Part shown: positions 43,994 through 51,832 of the stretch, in pieces | Position numbering within the stretch: the stretch's first letter is position 1 | How the letters are laid out: every line of letters begins with the position of its first letter | Assembly (NCBI GenBank): GCA_937927775.1 | Contig: CALBEF010000031.1 | Location: 97,085 to 161,084 of the forward strand | DNA from: an uncultured Anaerolineae bacterium | GTDB lineage: Bacteria > Chloroflexota > Anaerolineae > J036 > Brachytrichaceae | Reading direction: 5' to 3' | Length of the DNA stretch: 64,000 nucleotides | Program-made: the position numbers and the translations under genes | Notes under the pieces: model-generated | The model's input: only the letters and a program-made list of their open reading frames with translations | The model's database searches: none | Told to the model about the DNA's origin: nothing

Positions 43994-44899
43994 TCAATTC
44001 CGCAATGAGGTGTTCGGTGCGAAGTCGGCCGCGAAGTGGGGCGGGATGCGGATGGGCCGGCCGGTGGACAGATCAACCCACACGGCCACGGTGTTCACGC
44101 GGGCCAGGCACGCGCCGTCGGCGACGCGGGTGAGGAGGTAATGGCGGGTGGCAGTGGCGCGTTTGACCTCGCAGACCCAGGTGGCGATCTCGATCTCGTC
44201 GCCCAGCAACGCCGGCTGCAAATACTCGATCTGATGCCGGCGGAGCACCATGCCGAATCCTTCGGCGGTCATGCGCGGCACAGACCAGCCATGCGCTGCC
44301 AGCACGTCCATGCCGCACGCCTCGATGTAGGCCATGTACATGATGTTGTTGACATGCTGGGCGGTGTCGATGTCGGTCCACGAGACGCGCCGGCGCTGGC
44401 GAAACACGCCGGGCGGCGGGGGGGCCGGCTCCGGAAAGGGTTCGCGCTGAGGAACGTCAGTGGGAGAATCGCCGCCCATGAAGGCGGCGACCATCTCCGC
44501 CGGCACACGAATGGGCCGGCCGGTGGCCGCGTCCACGAACACCCAGTCGGTGACGGCGCGTGCGACCAGTTCGCCGCTTGCCACCGAGCGCATCTCGTAA
44601 GCCCGCCGCGACAGCACGCGATGGAAGTCCATCACCCAGGTTTTGACTTCGACCGAGTCGCCGTAACGCAGCGGGCGCAGATACTCGATGTCGGTGCGGC
44701 GCGTCAGCCAGTTGCGCCCCATGGCCCGATAGCGCGCGAAATCATAGCCGGCGGCCGCTGAGGCGTCGAAGGCGGCTTCCTGCATATAGCGCAGGTAGTT
44801 CACGTTGTTCACGTGGCCGTAGGCGTCGCACTCGTAGTAGCGCACGCGAAACACGCGCGTATGGACAGGGGGCATGAGCGGGCGTTCTTCGTTGCTCAT
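43994..44899 (-). CDS. Tandem hot-dog acyl thioesterase (4HBT/FadM-like pair)
   Basis: A 301-residue cytoplasmic protein made of two hot-dog domains. The first (about 14-135) has VRYYECDAYGHVNNVNYLRYM and ITRRTDIEYLRPLRYGD-like blocks. The second (about 170-290) has VSWTDIDTAQHVNNIMYMAYIEA and RRHQIEYLQPALLGDEIEI. Both retain the Asp-x-x-x-HVNN active-site pattern of the YbgC/FadM group, which hydrolyses acyl-CoA or acyl-ACP thioesters. A double-hot-dog arrangement resembles acyl-ACP thioesterases. Substrate chain length is unknown. The start codon lies inside a perfect 14-bp hairpin, which is unusual; an in-frame ATG at 44875 would lie outside it. Confidence 0.88.
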   Translation of the reverse strand: MSNEERPLMPPVHTRVFRVRYYECDAYGHVNNVNYLRYMQEAAFDASAAAGYDFARYRAMGRNWLTRRTDIEYLRPLRYGDSVEVKTWVMDFHRVLSRRAYEMRSVASGELVARAVTDWVFVDAATGRPIRVPAEMVAAFMGGDSPTDVPQREPFPEPAPPPPGVFRQRRRVSWTDIDTAQHVNNIMYMAYIEACGMDVLAAHGWSVPRMTAEGFGMVLRRHQIEYLQPALLGDEIEIATWVCEVKRATATRHYLLTRVADGACLARVNTVAVWVDLSTGRPIRIPPHFAADFAPNTSLRN

Positions 44900-44931
44900 C
44901 CTCCCGCAGGTTGTGACCCTGCGGGAGGATG
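44897..44931 (-). promoter_or_regulatory. 14-bp perfect hairpin covering the thioesterase start codon
   Basis: Positions 44897-44910 pair with 44918-44931 (7-nt loop). On the minus strand the 3' arm holds GGGAGG followed immediately by the annotated ATG, so both SD-like sequence and start codon are paired. It could be a terminator for the upstream gene, a translational lock, or a dispersed hairpin repeat. Confidence 0.5.
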
Positions 44932-44941
44932 CAACAGATCT

Positions 44942-46132
44942 CTATTCAAACCACGCCGTGCCCGGGTACTGATATTCGCGGGCAACGACTTCATCCAGTT
45001 CCACGCCGATGCCGGGCCGGTCAGTCAGCTCGATGTACCCATTCCTGATGATGTCTTCTTTCTCTTTGATGATCGTGGTCCAGTAAGGGCGCTCGTTCCA
45101 GTGCCACTCGAGCACCAGAAAGTTCGGCACGCTGGCGCACACGTGCGCGCTGGCCATCGTGCCGATCGGCGACGAGACATTGTGCGGCGCAAAGGGGATG
45201 TAATACAGCTCGGCCATGTTGGCGATCTTGCGGCCATCGCTCAGCCCGCCGCACTTGGGCAGGTCGGGCATGACGATGTCCACGGCCTGCTTTTCGATCA
45301 GCTCGCGGAAGCCGTGGCGCAGGTAGAGGTTCTCGCCGGCGCAGATCGGCGTCGTGCTGTGCCGCTTCACCTCGCGCATCGCCTCGATGTTCTCCGGCGG
45401 CACCGGCTCTTCCAGCCAGAGCAGGTGGTACTGATCGAGATCGCGCGCCAGCCGAATGGCGCTGGGCACATCCAGACGGGTGTGCAGGTCGGCGGCAACC
45501 GCGACATCCTTGCCGGCGGCGCGCGTCACCATGTCCACCACCTGCAACATGCGCTCGTGTTCGCGCTGCATGGCGGTGTAATTGAACTTGTCCTTGCTGA
45601 ACGCGCCTTCTTTGAGCGTGAGCACCTGCGTGTCGGCATCCACCGGAATGCGCCCCGCCGAATAAGCCCCGATGTCGAGGTCTATCTTCAGCGCGGTGAA
45701 GCCTTTGGCCAGCACGCCGTGCACCACGCGCTCGATCTCGTCGAACTCCATGCCGGGATCGACCTGGCAATCGCAGTACACCCAGATCTTGTTGCGGAAC
45801 TTGCCGCCGAGCAGATCGTAAATCGGCGCGCCAAGCGCCTTGCCTTTCAAATCCCACAGCGCGATCTCGATGCCGGTGAGCGCGGTGACGAGCGCGCCGG
45901 CGGCGCCGCCGTCGAAGACGTGGCTGCGGCGCATCTCTTCAAACAGCGCGTCGATGGCGAACGGGTCGCGCCCGATCAGCTTTTGTTCCAGATACTGGAT
46001 GATGGCGATGGCCTGCCTGCCGCCGTGCACGCATTCGCCCAGGCCGGTGATGCCGGCGTCGGTCTGCACCTTGACCCACAAATGCATTCCGTGCCCGATG
46101 GTGGCCGCGGTCTTCACGCTGGTGATCTTCAT
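44942..46132 (-). CDS. Enolase-superfamily dehydratase (mandelate racemase/muconate lactonizing group)
   Basis: A cytoplasmic Mg-dependent enzyme of 396 residues with a capping domain (1-130) and TIM barrel. Candidate metal ligands and catalytic residues: the Asp in VAVAADLHTRLD, the Glu in LLWLEEPVPPEN, the Glu in PICAGENLYLR (GEN where DgoD-like enzymes have GER), and the His in IPFAPHNVSSPIG. The strand-2 motif reads ALKIDLD. Members dehydrate sugar acids or racemise alpha-hydroxy acids; the substrate is unknown. It is a paralogue of the gene at 53949-55127. Its upstream side is the terminator of the next minus-strand gene, so it probably has its own promoter in that 108-bp gap, not identified. 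Confidence 0.9.
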   Translation of the reverse strand: MKITSVKTAATIGHGMHLWVKVQTDAGITGLGECVHGGRQAIAIIQYLEQKLIGRDPFAIDALFEEMRRSHVFDGGAAGALVTALTGIEIALWDLKGKALGAPIYDLLGGKFRNKIWVYCDCQVDPGMEFDEIERVVHGVLAKGFTALKIDLDIGAYSAGRIPVDADTQVLTLKEGAFSKDKFNYTAMQREHERMLQVVDMVTRAAGKDVAVAADLHTRLDVPSAIRLARDLDQYHLLWLEEPVPPENIEAMREVKRHSTTPICAGENLYLRHGFRELIEKQAVDIVMPDLPKCGGLSDGRKIANMAELYYIPFAPHNVSSPIGTMASAHVCASVPNFLVLEWHWNERPYWTTIIKEKEDIIRNGYIELTDRPGIGVELDEVVAREYQYPGTAWFE

Positions 46133-46173
46133 GCGCGCTGCGCTCCTGTGTGTGAAAAGATGGGCTGATTGTA

Positions 46174-46212
46174 CAAAAAAGCGGCCAGCTCATCGGAGGA
46201 CGATCTGGCCGC
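46174..46212 (-). terminator. Rho-independent terminator of the small secreted-protein gene
   Basis: On the minus strand an 8-bp stem (46181-46188 with 46205-46212, plus an inner 4-bp stem at 46192-46195/46201-46204) is followed directly by TTTTTTG. It lies 28 bases after the stop of the gene at 46241-47104. Confidence 0.88.
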
Positions 46213-46240
46213 GAGAGAGGCGCGCGCGTAAACGTCGGGT

Positions 46241-47104
46241 TTACGGCTTGATGGCAATCGGCGTCCACACCCAGTAGTGATACGCCAGGAACGGCGCCTG
46301 CGCCGTGTTGCTGGTCGGCGAGAGGGTGATGACCTGTGTGGCGCTGGCCGGCACATAGCGCCAGTTGATGACACCCTGATAGGGCGGCAGCAACGAGAGC
46401 ACCGTGACCGTGAAGGCGCGCTGGCAGTTGCCGTTGGCCGGCTCCACGTTGACAGTGGGCGTGAACGTCAGCACAGTCGTCTGGTCCAGGCTCACATTGC
46501 GTGTCTGACTGCTATTGTAGCTGCCGTCGCTGCTCTGCACGCGATACGTGACGGTGGTGAAGTTGGCAATGCCGTTCGAGCGCGCCGGCGGAACAATCAC
46601 CGGCGTGGTCGGAATGGCGTCGGGGTAGAAGACTGCCTCGGTGAGGCGCACCGTCAGCGTAACGGGGAAGGGCACAAAGGTCGCCGTGAAGTTGACATTG
46701 CTGATCACTGCGCCATTCGACATATACACTGTCTGACTGAGCGGCGTCACGCTGTAGCACGGCGCCAGCGGCGCAGCAGACACGGTGTAGGACACAACCG
46801 TGTCATAGCCGAAACCGAGGTCATCGCCGGCGGGTATGTTGGAAAACGTGTAGGCGCCGCCACTGTTGACAACGGTCGAGGTTGTGTACTGGGTCACATT
46901 GTCTGAGTAGATGCCGGTAGCAGAAACCACGAACTGAGCGTTCGAGGACACGCCGCTGACTGTGCCGGACAGCGTGCCATTGTTTTCTTCTGCCGGCGCC
47001 AACGGCGCAAATGTGGTTCTGGCGAAGACGACGGTCGCCGTGCCAATGACGACAACCATGAGGACGAGCAGGGAAAGCCGGGTTGCGAGTCTTTGTGTAT
47101 TCAT
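46241..47104 (-). CDS. Secreted beta-rich protein, unknown function
   Basis: A 287-residue exported protein. Signal peptide: MNTQRLATRLSLLVLMVVVI..., cleavage probably near VFARTTF or after. Residues ~45-135 look like a carboxypeptidase-regulatory or SpaA-like Ig domain (GTLSGTVSGVSSNAQFVVSA, GAYTFSNIPAGDDLGFGY). A second beta domain (about 145-260) has SSDGSYNSSQTRNVSLDQ and is rich in Thr, Val, Asn and Tyr. The C-terminus AYHYWVWTPIAIKP resembles the aromatic-Pro-basic tails of other exported proteins here. AGGAG lies seven bases before the ATG. It has a near-consensus promoter, a 5'-UTR hairpin and a strong terminator, so it is a monocistronic and probably well-expressed gene. Confidence 0.8.
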   Translation of the reverse strand: MNTQRLATRLSLLVLMVVVIGTATVVFARTTFAPLAPAEENNGTLSGTVSGVSSNAQFVVSATGIYSDNVTQYTTSTVVNSGGAYTFSNIPAGDDLGFGYDTVVSYTVSAAPLAPCYSVTPLSQTVYMSNGAVISNVNFTATFVPFPVTLTVRLTEAVFYPDAIPTTPVIVPPARSNGIANFTTVTYRVQSSDGSYNSSQTRNVSLDQTTVLTFTPTVNVEPANGNCQRAFTVTVLSLLPPYQGVINWRYVPASATQVITLSPTSNTAQAPFLAYHYWVWTPIAIKP

Positions 47105-47135
47105 TTCGTCTCCTGTGATATCTGTGCGGTAGCAA

Positions 47136-47155
47136 AGCTGTCTGAATAGACAGCT
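47136..47155 (-). promoter_or_regulatory. Hairpin in the 5' UTR of the small secreted-protein gene
   Basis: An 8-bp perfect inverted repeat (47136-47143 with 47148-47155, loop GAAT) lies between the predicted transcription start (~47171) and the start codon at 47104. It could stabilise the mRNA or bind a regulator. Confidence 0.5.
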
Positions 47156-47177
47156 AAACAAAAATTATTCCCTCGGA

Positions 47178-47206
47178 TAATACCACACGCCGGCAAATAT
47201 GCCAAA
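47178..47206 (-). promoter_or_regulatory. Sigma-70-type promoter for the small secreted-protein gene
   Basis: On the minus strand TTGGCA (47201-47206) and TATTAT (47178-47183) are exactly 17 bp apart, each 5/6 to consensus, in a locally AT-rich region. The best promoter match found in the window. Confidence 0.75.
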
Positions 47207-47315
47207 ATGAATATTTGATTAAATGTCCGCCCATGTAAACCAGACCAGTATCCGATTAGTGCTCGCCAACACCGTGCAAAGAAATGCAGAGGCGCTGAGA
47301 TAGAAATCAAAGAAA

Positions 47316-49145
47316 TCAATAAGAGCAGGATTCTGTGCGCGGCGCCAACGATAGCTTGATTACCGCATTGCCAGGGCTGCTGGATGTTTCAGGGAACCGG
47401 GTCACAAGAAAGCAGGGCGTCAGACCATCAACAAGCGACTCCAGGGACAGGCGCCCGCTCTGCGATGCGTAGGCCAGTTCCAGTTCGCCGCTGTCGAAGA
47501 TCGATTGGCGCAGGGCCGGCAGCATGTCCGTGGATCGAATCAGCAGATACGCCGGCGCAGGGTGGGCCGCGCATTCGGGCGCGCGCCACCAGTCGTCCGT
47601 CACCAGCGCGCCGGCTTCTGTCTGCCATGCCGCCCGGCATCCCGGCAGGACGATGCTCTTGTCTGCCTGGATTCGCGTCAAGCCAATCGTGTTCACCAGG
47701 ATGCCCGTTGCCAGTGACAATGCCACGCTCATACGCAGCGCGATGGCGCTTGCTGCCTGCGACCTGCCTTGCGTCGCCGGCGCGTCGGTTTGTCGCACGG
47801 CGCGCATCCACGACATCAGGTTTGCCAGCGCCACCACAGCCATGAGCGGATACAGCGCGAGGAAATACCGGCTGCCCCACGTGCTGCCTACCTGAGCCAT
47901 CACCCCGCCGGCTCTTGACGCCAGGCGCGGCGTCAGAATCGCGCCCACGGCGAAGCCGACGAAGATCATCACCAACGCGCGCCGCAGGAAACGCAGGCGT
48001 GTGTCCCCGCCTGCTTCTGAGCCGGCCGGCAGAATGGCCAGAACCACCAGCGGCGCGCCGCATAGCAACCCCGGGTTGACTACGCGAAAAGGTTCGATGC
48101 GCAGGATCGACAGCGCTGTGATGAGCGCGGTGACAATCAGCGCGCCGGCGCCTATGCCGGCGCAGGCGATTGGATTGCGCCGCGCTGCGCATAGCCCAAT
48201 CCCCGCGATTCCCAGCGCCCCGAACAGGCTGATGCTGGTTGTGGTTGACGCATCGTAGCCGACAAACACACGGATCACCTGCAAACCCACGCGCTCGAGT
48301 TGGGCTGGCGATAGCGCCGGCGCCAGCACCGGCAGCCGGTATGGCGTGTCGCGGGCAATGAGCCAATACAGCACTGCCAGCAGCCCGACGGCAGCCGCCG
48401 CAGCGCCAACCACGACGACCCGTCTGCGCACCGGCGCTTCTGCTGCGGTGAATTGCTCCCAGCCGATGCACAGCAGCGCCGGAGCAACCACAAACAATGT
48501 CTCGATGCGCAACGCGCAGGCCAGCGTCGCGGCGGCGGCGCCAATGACTACCACCGGGGCGCGCTTTCGAGTTTCATATTCGACGTAGCACGCCAATGCC
48601 AGCAGACAAAGCGCCAGCGCGAGCTGGTGTTCCCACAGCAGGAAACTGTACAGCGATGAGGGAATGGCCAGCATCACCGCGATGACGCCGAGCGTTGCGG
48701 CGCCTTTGCCTGACAGCCGATACAGAATCCGGCCGGCCAGCAGCCCGGCGAGCGCGCCACAGAGAAGCGGCAATGCCTGCGCCAATGCGACCCCGCCCAG
48801 CGTGTGCAACGGCGCAATCAATGCCGCAAACCATACGATCGGATAACTCACCCGCAGCTCCGGGCCGGGCGCAACCGTGAACCACTGGTCAAAATAGGGG
48901 ACGAACTCGAGACGGGGGTCGAGTTGCCGGTTCTCGTAGCGGATGATGCCGGTGAAGATGCTTTCCGGTTGCAGATTGCGGCTGACGATGACGCGCATGC
49001 CCTCGTCAGGGGAAAAGAACACTTCGCGCGGCAACAGCCCGTATTGAACGATGAAGAGCAGGGTTGCGCAGGCAATGACCCACTCGATGGGCGAAACCTC
49101 CCGGAGGAGGTCGATCAGAAGCCTGTGCAAGGGCTGGCGGGACAT
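47316..49145 (-). CDS. GT39/PMT-like multi-pass membrane protein
   Basis: A 609-residue integral membrane protein with roughly twelve hydrophobic segments and a C-terminal extracytoplasmic part (about 490-609). The first loop contains FFSPDEGMRVIVSRN, a DE-type acidic motif after helix 1 as in GT39/ArnT-like glycosyltransferases that use polyprenyl-linked sugars. The similarity is architectural, so it is also possible that it is a non-catalytic relative. It is a distant counterpart of the protein at 9037-10797. Start ATG 49145. Possible role: glycosylation of surface proteins or lipids, by inference from the many exported proteins here. Confidence 0.75.
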   Translation of the reverse strand: MSRQPLHRLLIDLLREVSPIEWVIACATLLFIVQYGLLPREVFFSPDEGMRVIVSRNLQPESIFTGIIRYENRQLDPRLEFVPYFDQWFTVAPGPELRVSYPIVWFAALIAPLHTLGGVALAQALPLLCGALAGLLAGRILYRLSGKGAATLGVIAVMLAIPSSLYSFLLWEHQLALALCLLALACYVEYETRKRAPVVVIGAAAATLACALRIETLFVVAPALLCIGWEQFTAAEAPVRRRVVVVGAAAAAVGLLAVLYWLIARDTPYRLPVLAPALSPAQLERVGLQVIRVFVGYDASTTTSISLFGALGIAGIGLCAARRNPIACAGIGAGALIVTALITALSILRIEPFRVVNPGLLCGAPLVVLAILPAGSEAGGDTRLRFLRRALVMIFVGFAVGAILTPRLASRAGGVMAQVGSTWGSRYFLALYPLMAVVALANLMSWMRAVRQTDAPATQGRSQAASAIALRMSVALSLATGILVNTIGLTRIQADKSIVLPGCRAAWQTEAGALVTDDWWRAPECAAHPAPAYLLIRSTDMLPALRQSIFDSGELELAYASQSGRLSLESLVDGLTPCFLVTRFPETSSSPGNAVIKLSLAPRTESCSY

Positions 49146-49196
49146 GTTTGATCTGCGGCGATGCGATGCGGCCTTTGAGCGCAGTTGCCTGGAATG

Positions 49197-49229
49197 AAAT
49201 CGCCCCGGCGCCTTTACGGGGCCGGGGCG
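49197..49229 (-). terminator. Hairpin terminator after the HU gene
   Basis: A 9-bp GC-only stem (49201-49209 with 49221-49229) lies 19 bases after the HU stop. On the minus strand it is followed by ATTTCATT, an imperfect U-tract. Confidence 0.65.
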
Positions 49230-49247
49230 TCTGCGCGCGAAACAACC

Positions 49248-49556
49248 TTAAATGGCATCTTTCAGGGCCTTCACCGGTCGGGCGCGCACGCTGCGGCTGG
49301 CCGGCCTGGCCTTGAATGTGGTCTGCTCTTTGGTGAACGGGTTGACGCCCTGCCGCGCAGGAACCGCCGGCTTCTCTACCTTGTTGAGCTTGAGCAGGCC
49401 GGGGATGATGACCTCGCCCGGCCCCTGTGTGCCGAGTTGTTCGATAACGACAACGTTCATCGCGTCCAGCACGGCGCCTGCGTCCTTCCTGCTCAAGCCG
49501 CTCTTCTCAGCAACCTCGGCTACGAACTGAGACTTCGTTAACTTCTTTCCTGCCAC
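49248..49556 (-). CDS. HU-family DNA-binding protein
   Basis: Nucleoid protein that bends DNA non-specifically as a dimer. The 102-residue product has KKLTKSQFVAEVAEKSGLSR, the helix DAGAVLDAMNVVVIEQL, the strand EVIIPGLLKLNKVEKPAVP, and the arm region. The usual GRNPxTGE turn reads QGVNPFTKEQ, a variant, followed by FKARPASRSVRARPVKALKD. It has a few extra basic residues at the end. The start is a GTG at 49556, with AAAGGA about eight bases upstream. A terminator-like hairpin follows. It is divergent from the PP2C-like gene. Confidence 0.95.
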   Translation of the reverse strand: MAGKKLTKSQFVAEVAEKSGLSRKDAGAVLDAMNVVVIEQLGTQGPGEVIIPGLLKLNKVEKPAVPARQGVNPFTKEQTTFKARPASRSVRARPVKALKDAI

Positions 49557-49707
49557 GTGTTATTTCCTTTACTGTCAAGATATTGATTCCGGGCGAATCA
49601 CCCGGGTAGCCCAGGTTATACCTGAGACCAGAAGCAGCCGGGTTGCGTCGAAACGGCCTGCTTTCCCCGCTCATTGCCTTTACCTGTTCTACCCCTGTTT
49701 AAGCAGG

Positions 49708-49716
49708 ATAATAGCA
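49708..49716 (-). promoter_or_regulatory. Extended -10 promoter candidate for HU
   Basis: The minus strand reads TGCTATTAT (TGnTATAAT with one mismatch); the -35 at 17 bp (GTAGTT) is weak. The 5' UTR would be about 145 nt. Confidence 0.4.
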
Positions 49717-49750
49717 TAATCGAGATGATAAACTACAGGGGGAACAGGGC

Positions 49751-51832
49751 ATGGCCGAAGTCAAGCACGCGACAATCCACGTTGTGGACGGACAGGAGCG
49801 CGGCGACTCTCCCCAGGTATGGGTGCAGCCGGCGGGCAAGCGCACCCCGCGCCCTGGAGAAACGCTGATCGTCTTTCTCGACCTCCCCGCCGCGTCACCG
49901 TCGATGTGCGCCGATCTGCTGCGCACGCTCAGCGACGCTTATTGGCGCGCTCCCGGCGGCGTGACCACTGCTCTGCGCCTGGCCATCAAGCTGACCAATG
50001 ACCGGCTGATCGAACTCAATCGCGGCGTGCCGGCCGACCGGCAGATATACGGCTCGCTCACCTGCGCCGTGATTAACGACCGCAGCCTTGTCATCGCGCA
50101 GGCCGGCCCGGCCATCGCCTATGCCCGCTCCCGCTCCGGCGCCTTCGAGCGCGTCGAGCCGCCCGACGCGCGCGCGCCTGTTGGCAGCGGCCGCAATCCA
50201 GAGCCGTCCTTCACGCATTTTGCCTGGCAGCCCGGCGACATAATCGTTTTGACCGGCGCCGGGTCATGCGCCGATGGTATCGATCCGCTGATTGAAGCCT
50301 GCATGGCCAAAGGCGAGCCGCGCATGGTGGCCGGCTATCTGAACGCCAACGTCCGCCAGGGCAAAATGATCGGCGTTGTCTTGTCGGTCGAGGCGCAACC
50401 GGCAACATTACCGGGGGCTGCCACAGCGCCTCCATCTGCGATTGCCGCGCCGCCGCCTGCCCCCCCTTCGGCTCAGGAACCCGTCCCGGCGGACAGATTC
50501 CGCGAAGTCGAGAGCGTCCCCGCCGGCGAACGCCTGTCGCGCATGACGCAAACCCTCTCGACCGCCGGCGCTGCCGCCGCCACCACGATGAGCAACGCCG
50601 CGCGCTCGGTTCAACGCAGTTTGGGCGCCTTTGGCGGCCAGCTCCTGCCGGCCTCCACCATCACCAGCGCCGAGCGATCGCGCGCGGTCATGTTTGGTCT
50701 GGCTGCTATTGCCGTATTGCTGCCCATCGTCGTCGCGCTGGTGGTCAGCGTGCTGTACTTCCAGTTCAGCGGCGAGGCCGAGCGCCAGCAACTGCAAAAT
50801 GCCGCGCGCGCGCAGGTGGAAGTGGCCCGCGCCGCGACCGAGCCGGCTGCGATCAAGTCACAGTGGACCGAGGCCCTCGACGCCATCGCCGCCTATGAAG
50901 CCAAAAATCCCGCCGACACCGAATCGTTCGCCGAGGAGAAGCGCCAGGCTTACGCGCAACTCGACCGCGCGGCGCAGATCACGCGCATCTCGCCGGTCAC
51001 ACTCAGCGAGTTGGCGCCGGCCAGCGGCCGGCGGCGCATCGGCGCGGCATCGCTTGGCGTCTATCTGCTGGACACCGGCGCGAACGTCGCCGAATACTAT
51101 GTGCTGAACGCCGAGCGCAACGCTATCACCGGCAAGCCCGTGCCGCTCGCCTTCCCCGCCGGCGTCACTGCGACGGGCCGGCTGCTCGACATTACATGGG
51201 CCACGCCGAGCAGCAGCCGCTGGCGCACCGAAGGCAGCATCCTGTTCGGCAACACCAGCATCTACGAGTACAGCGCCGCAACCAGCCAGATCACGCCGAT
51301 CGAACTGCCAGCGGTGGGCGATGCCCGGCCCGAACAGGTCGCGTCCGGCGAGTTGTACAACGACACGGTCTATCTGCTCGACATCGGCGCCGGCCAGATC
51401 TGGCGCTACACCTGGCAGAACGGTGTGTTTACCCGCGCCGACACCTACTTCCGCTCGCCGTTTTCCCAGTTGAAAGAGAGCATGGACTTCGCCATCGACG
51501 GCGCGATTTACGTGCTGTCGCGCAACGGCGCGGTGTCGAAATACTTTGGCCGCGCGCCGGCGCCGTTCAACATGACCAATCTGCCCATGCCGTTCGGCGA
51601 TGTGGTGGCGCTGGCCGTCAGCGGGCCGGATCAGAACAGCGGCAACGTGTTCATCGCAGACGCGCGGCATGGCGCCATCTTCATGCTCAGCAAGACCGGC
51701 GCTTTCCTCAAGCAATACCGCGCCGCCGGAGATGTGTTCGTCAACCTGCACGACATCTCGCTCGACCCCACCAGCAACACGCTGTACGTGGTGACTCCGA
51801 CGCATTTGTATAGTTTTAAGGTTGACGAATGA
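49751..51832 (+). CDS. Membrane protein with degenerate PP2C-like domain and extracellular beta-propeller
   Basis: A 693-residue single-pass protein. The cytoplasmic part (about 1-220) resembles a PP2C/SpoIIE phosphatase fold (GSLTCAVINDRSLVIAQAGP, FAWQPGDIIVLTGAG), but the metal-binding Asp motifs (usual DGxGG and DGL) are not recognisable. A Pro/Ala-rich linker follows, then one membrane helix (about 313-338), a short coiled segment (AERQQLQNAARAQVEVARAA) and a beta-propeller-like extracellular domain (about 420-693: IWRYTWQNGVF, DFAIDGAIYVLSRNG, NVFIADARHGAIFMLS). It could sense an external signal and alter a phospho-signalling partner inside. The start ATG follows GGGGGA. Its 3' end overlaps the convergent glycosidase by 17 bp. 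Confidence 0.8.
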   Translation: MAEVKHATIHVVDGQERGDSPQVWVQPAGKRTPRPGETLIVFLDLPAASPSMCADLLRTLSDAYWRAPGGVTTALRLAIKLTNDRLIELNRGVPADRQIYGSLTCAVINDRSLVIAQAGPAIAYARSRSGAFERVEPPDARAPVGSGRNPEPSFTHFAWQPGDIIVLTGAGSCADGIDPLIEACMAKGEPRMVAGYLNANVRQGKMIGVVLSVEAQPATLPGAATAPPSAIAAPPPAPPSAQEPVPADRFREVESVPAGERLSRMTQTLSTAGAAAATTMSNAARSVQRSLGAFGGQLLPASTITSAERSRAVMFGLAAIAVLLPIVVALVVSVLYFQFSGEAERQQLQNAARAQVEVARAATEPAAIKSQWTEALDAIAAYEAKNPADTESFAEEKRQAYAQLDRAAQITRISPVTLSELAPASGRRRIGAASLGVYLLDTGANVAEYYVLNAERNAITGKPVPLAFPAGVTATGRLLDITWATPSSSRWRTEGSILFGNTSIYEYSAATSQITPIELPAVGDARPEQVASGELYNDTVYLLDIGAGQIWRYTWQNGVFTRADTYFRSPFSQLKESMDFAIDGAIYVLSRNGAVSKYFGRAPAPFNMTNLPMPFGDVVALAVSGPDQNSGNVFIADARHGAIFMLSKTGAFLKQYRAAGDVFVNLHDISLDPTSNTLYVVTPTHLYSFKVDE

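Noticed and set aside
49571..49576. TTGACA just upstream of HU as a -35 box
   Set aside because: On the minus strand it lies only about 15-20 bases from the start codon, leaving no room for a -10 and transcription start.
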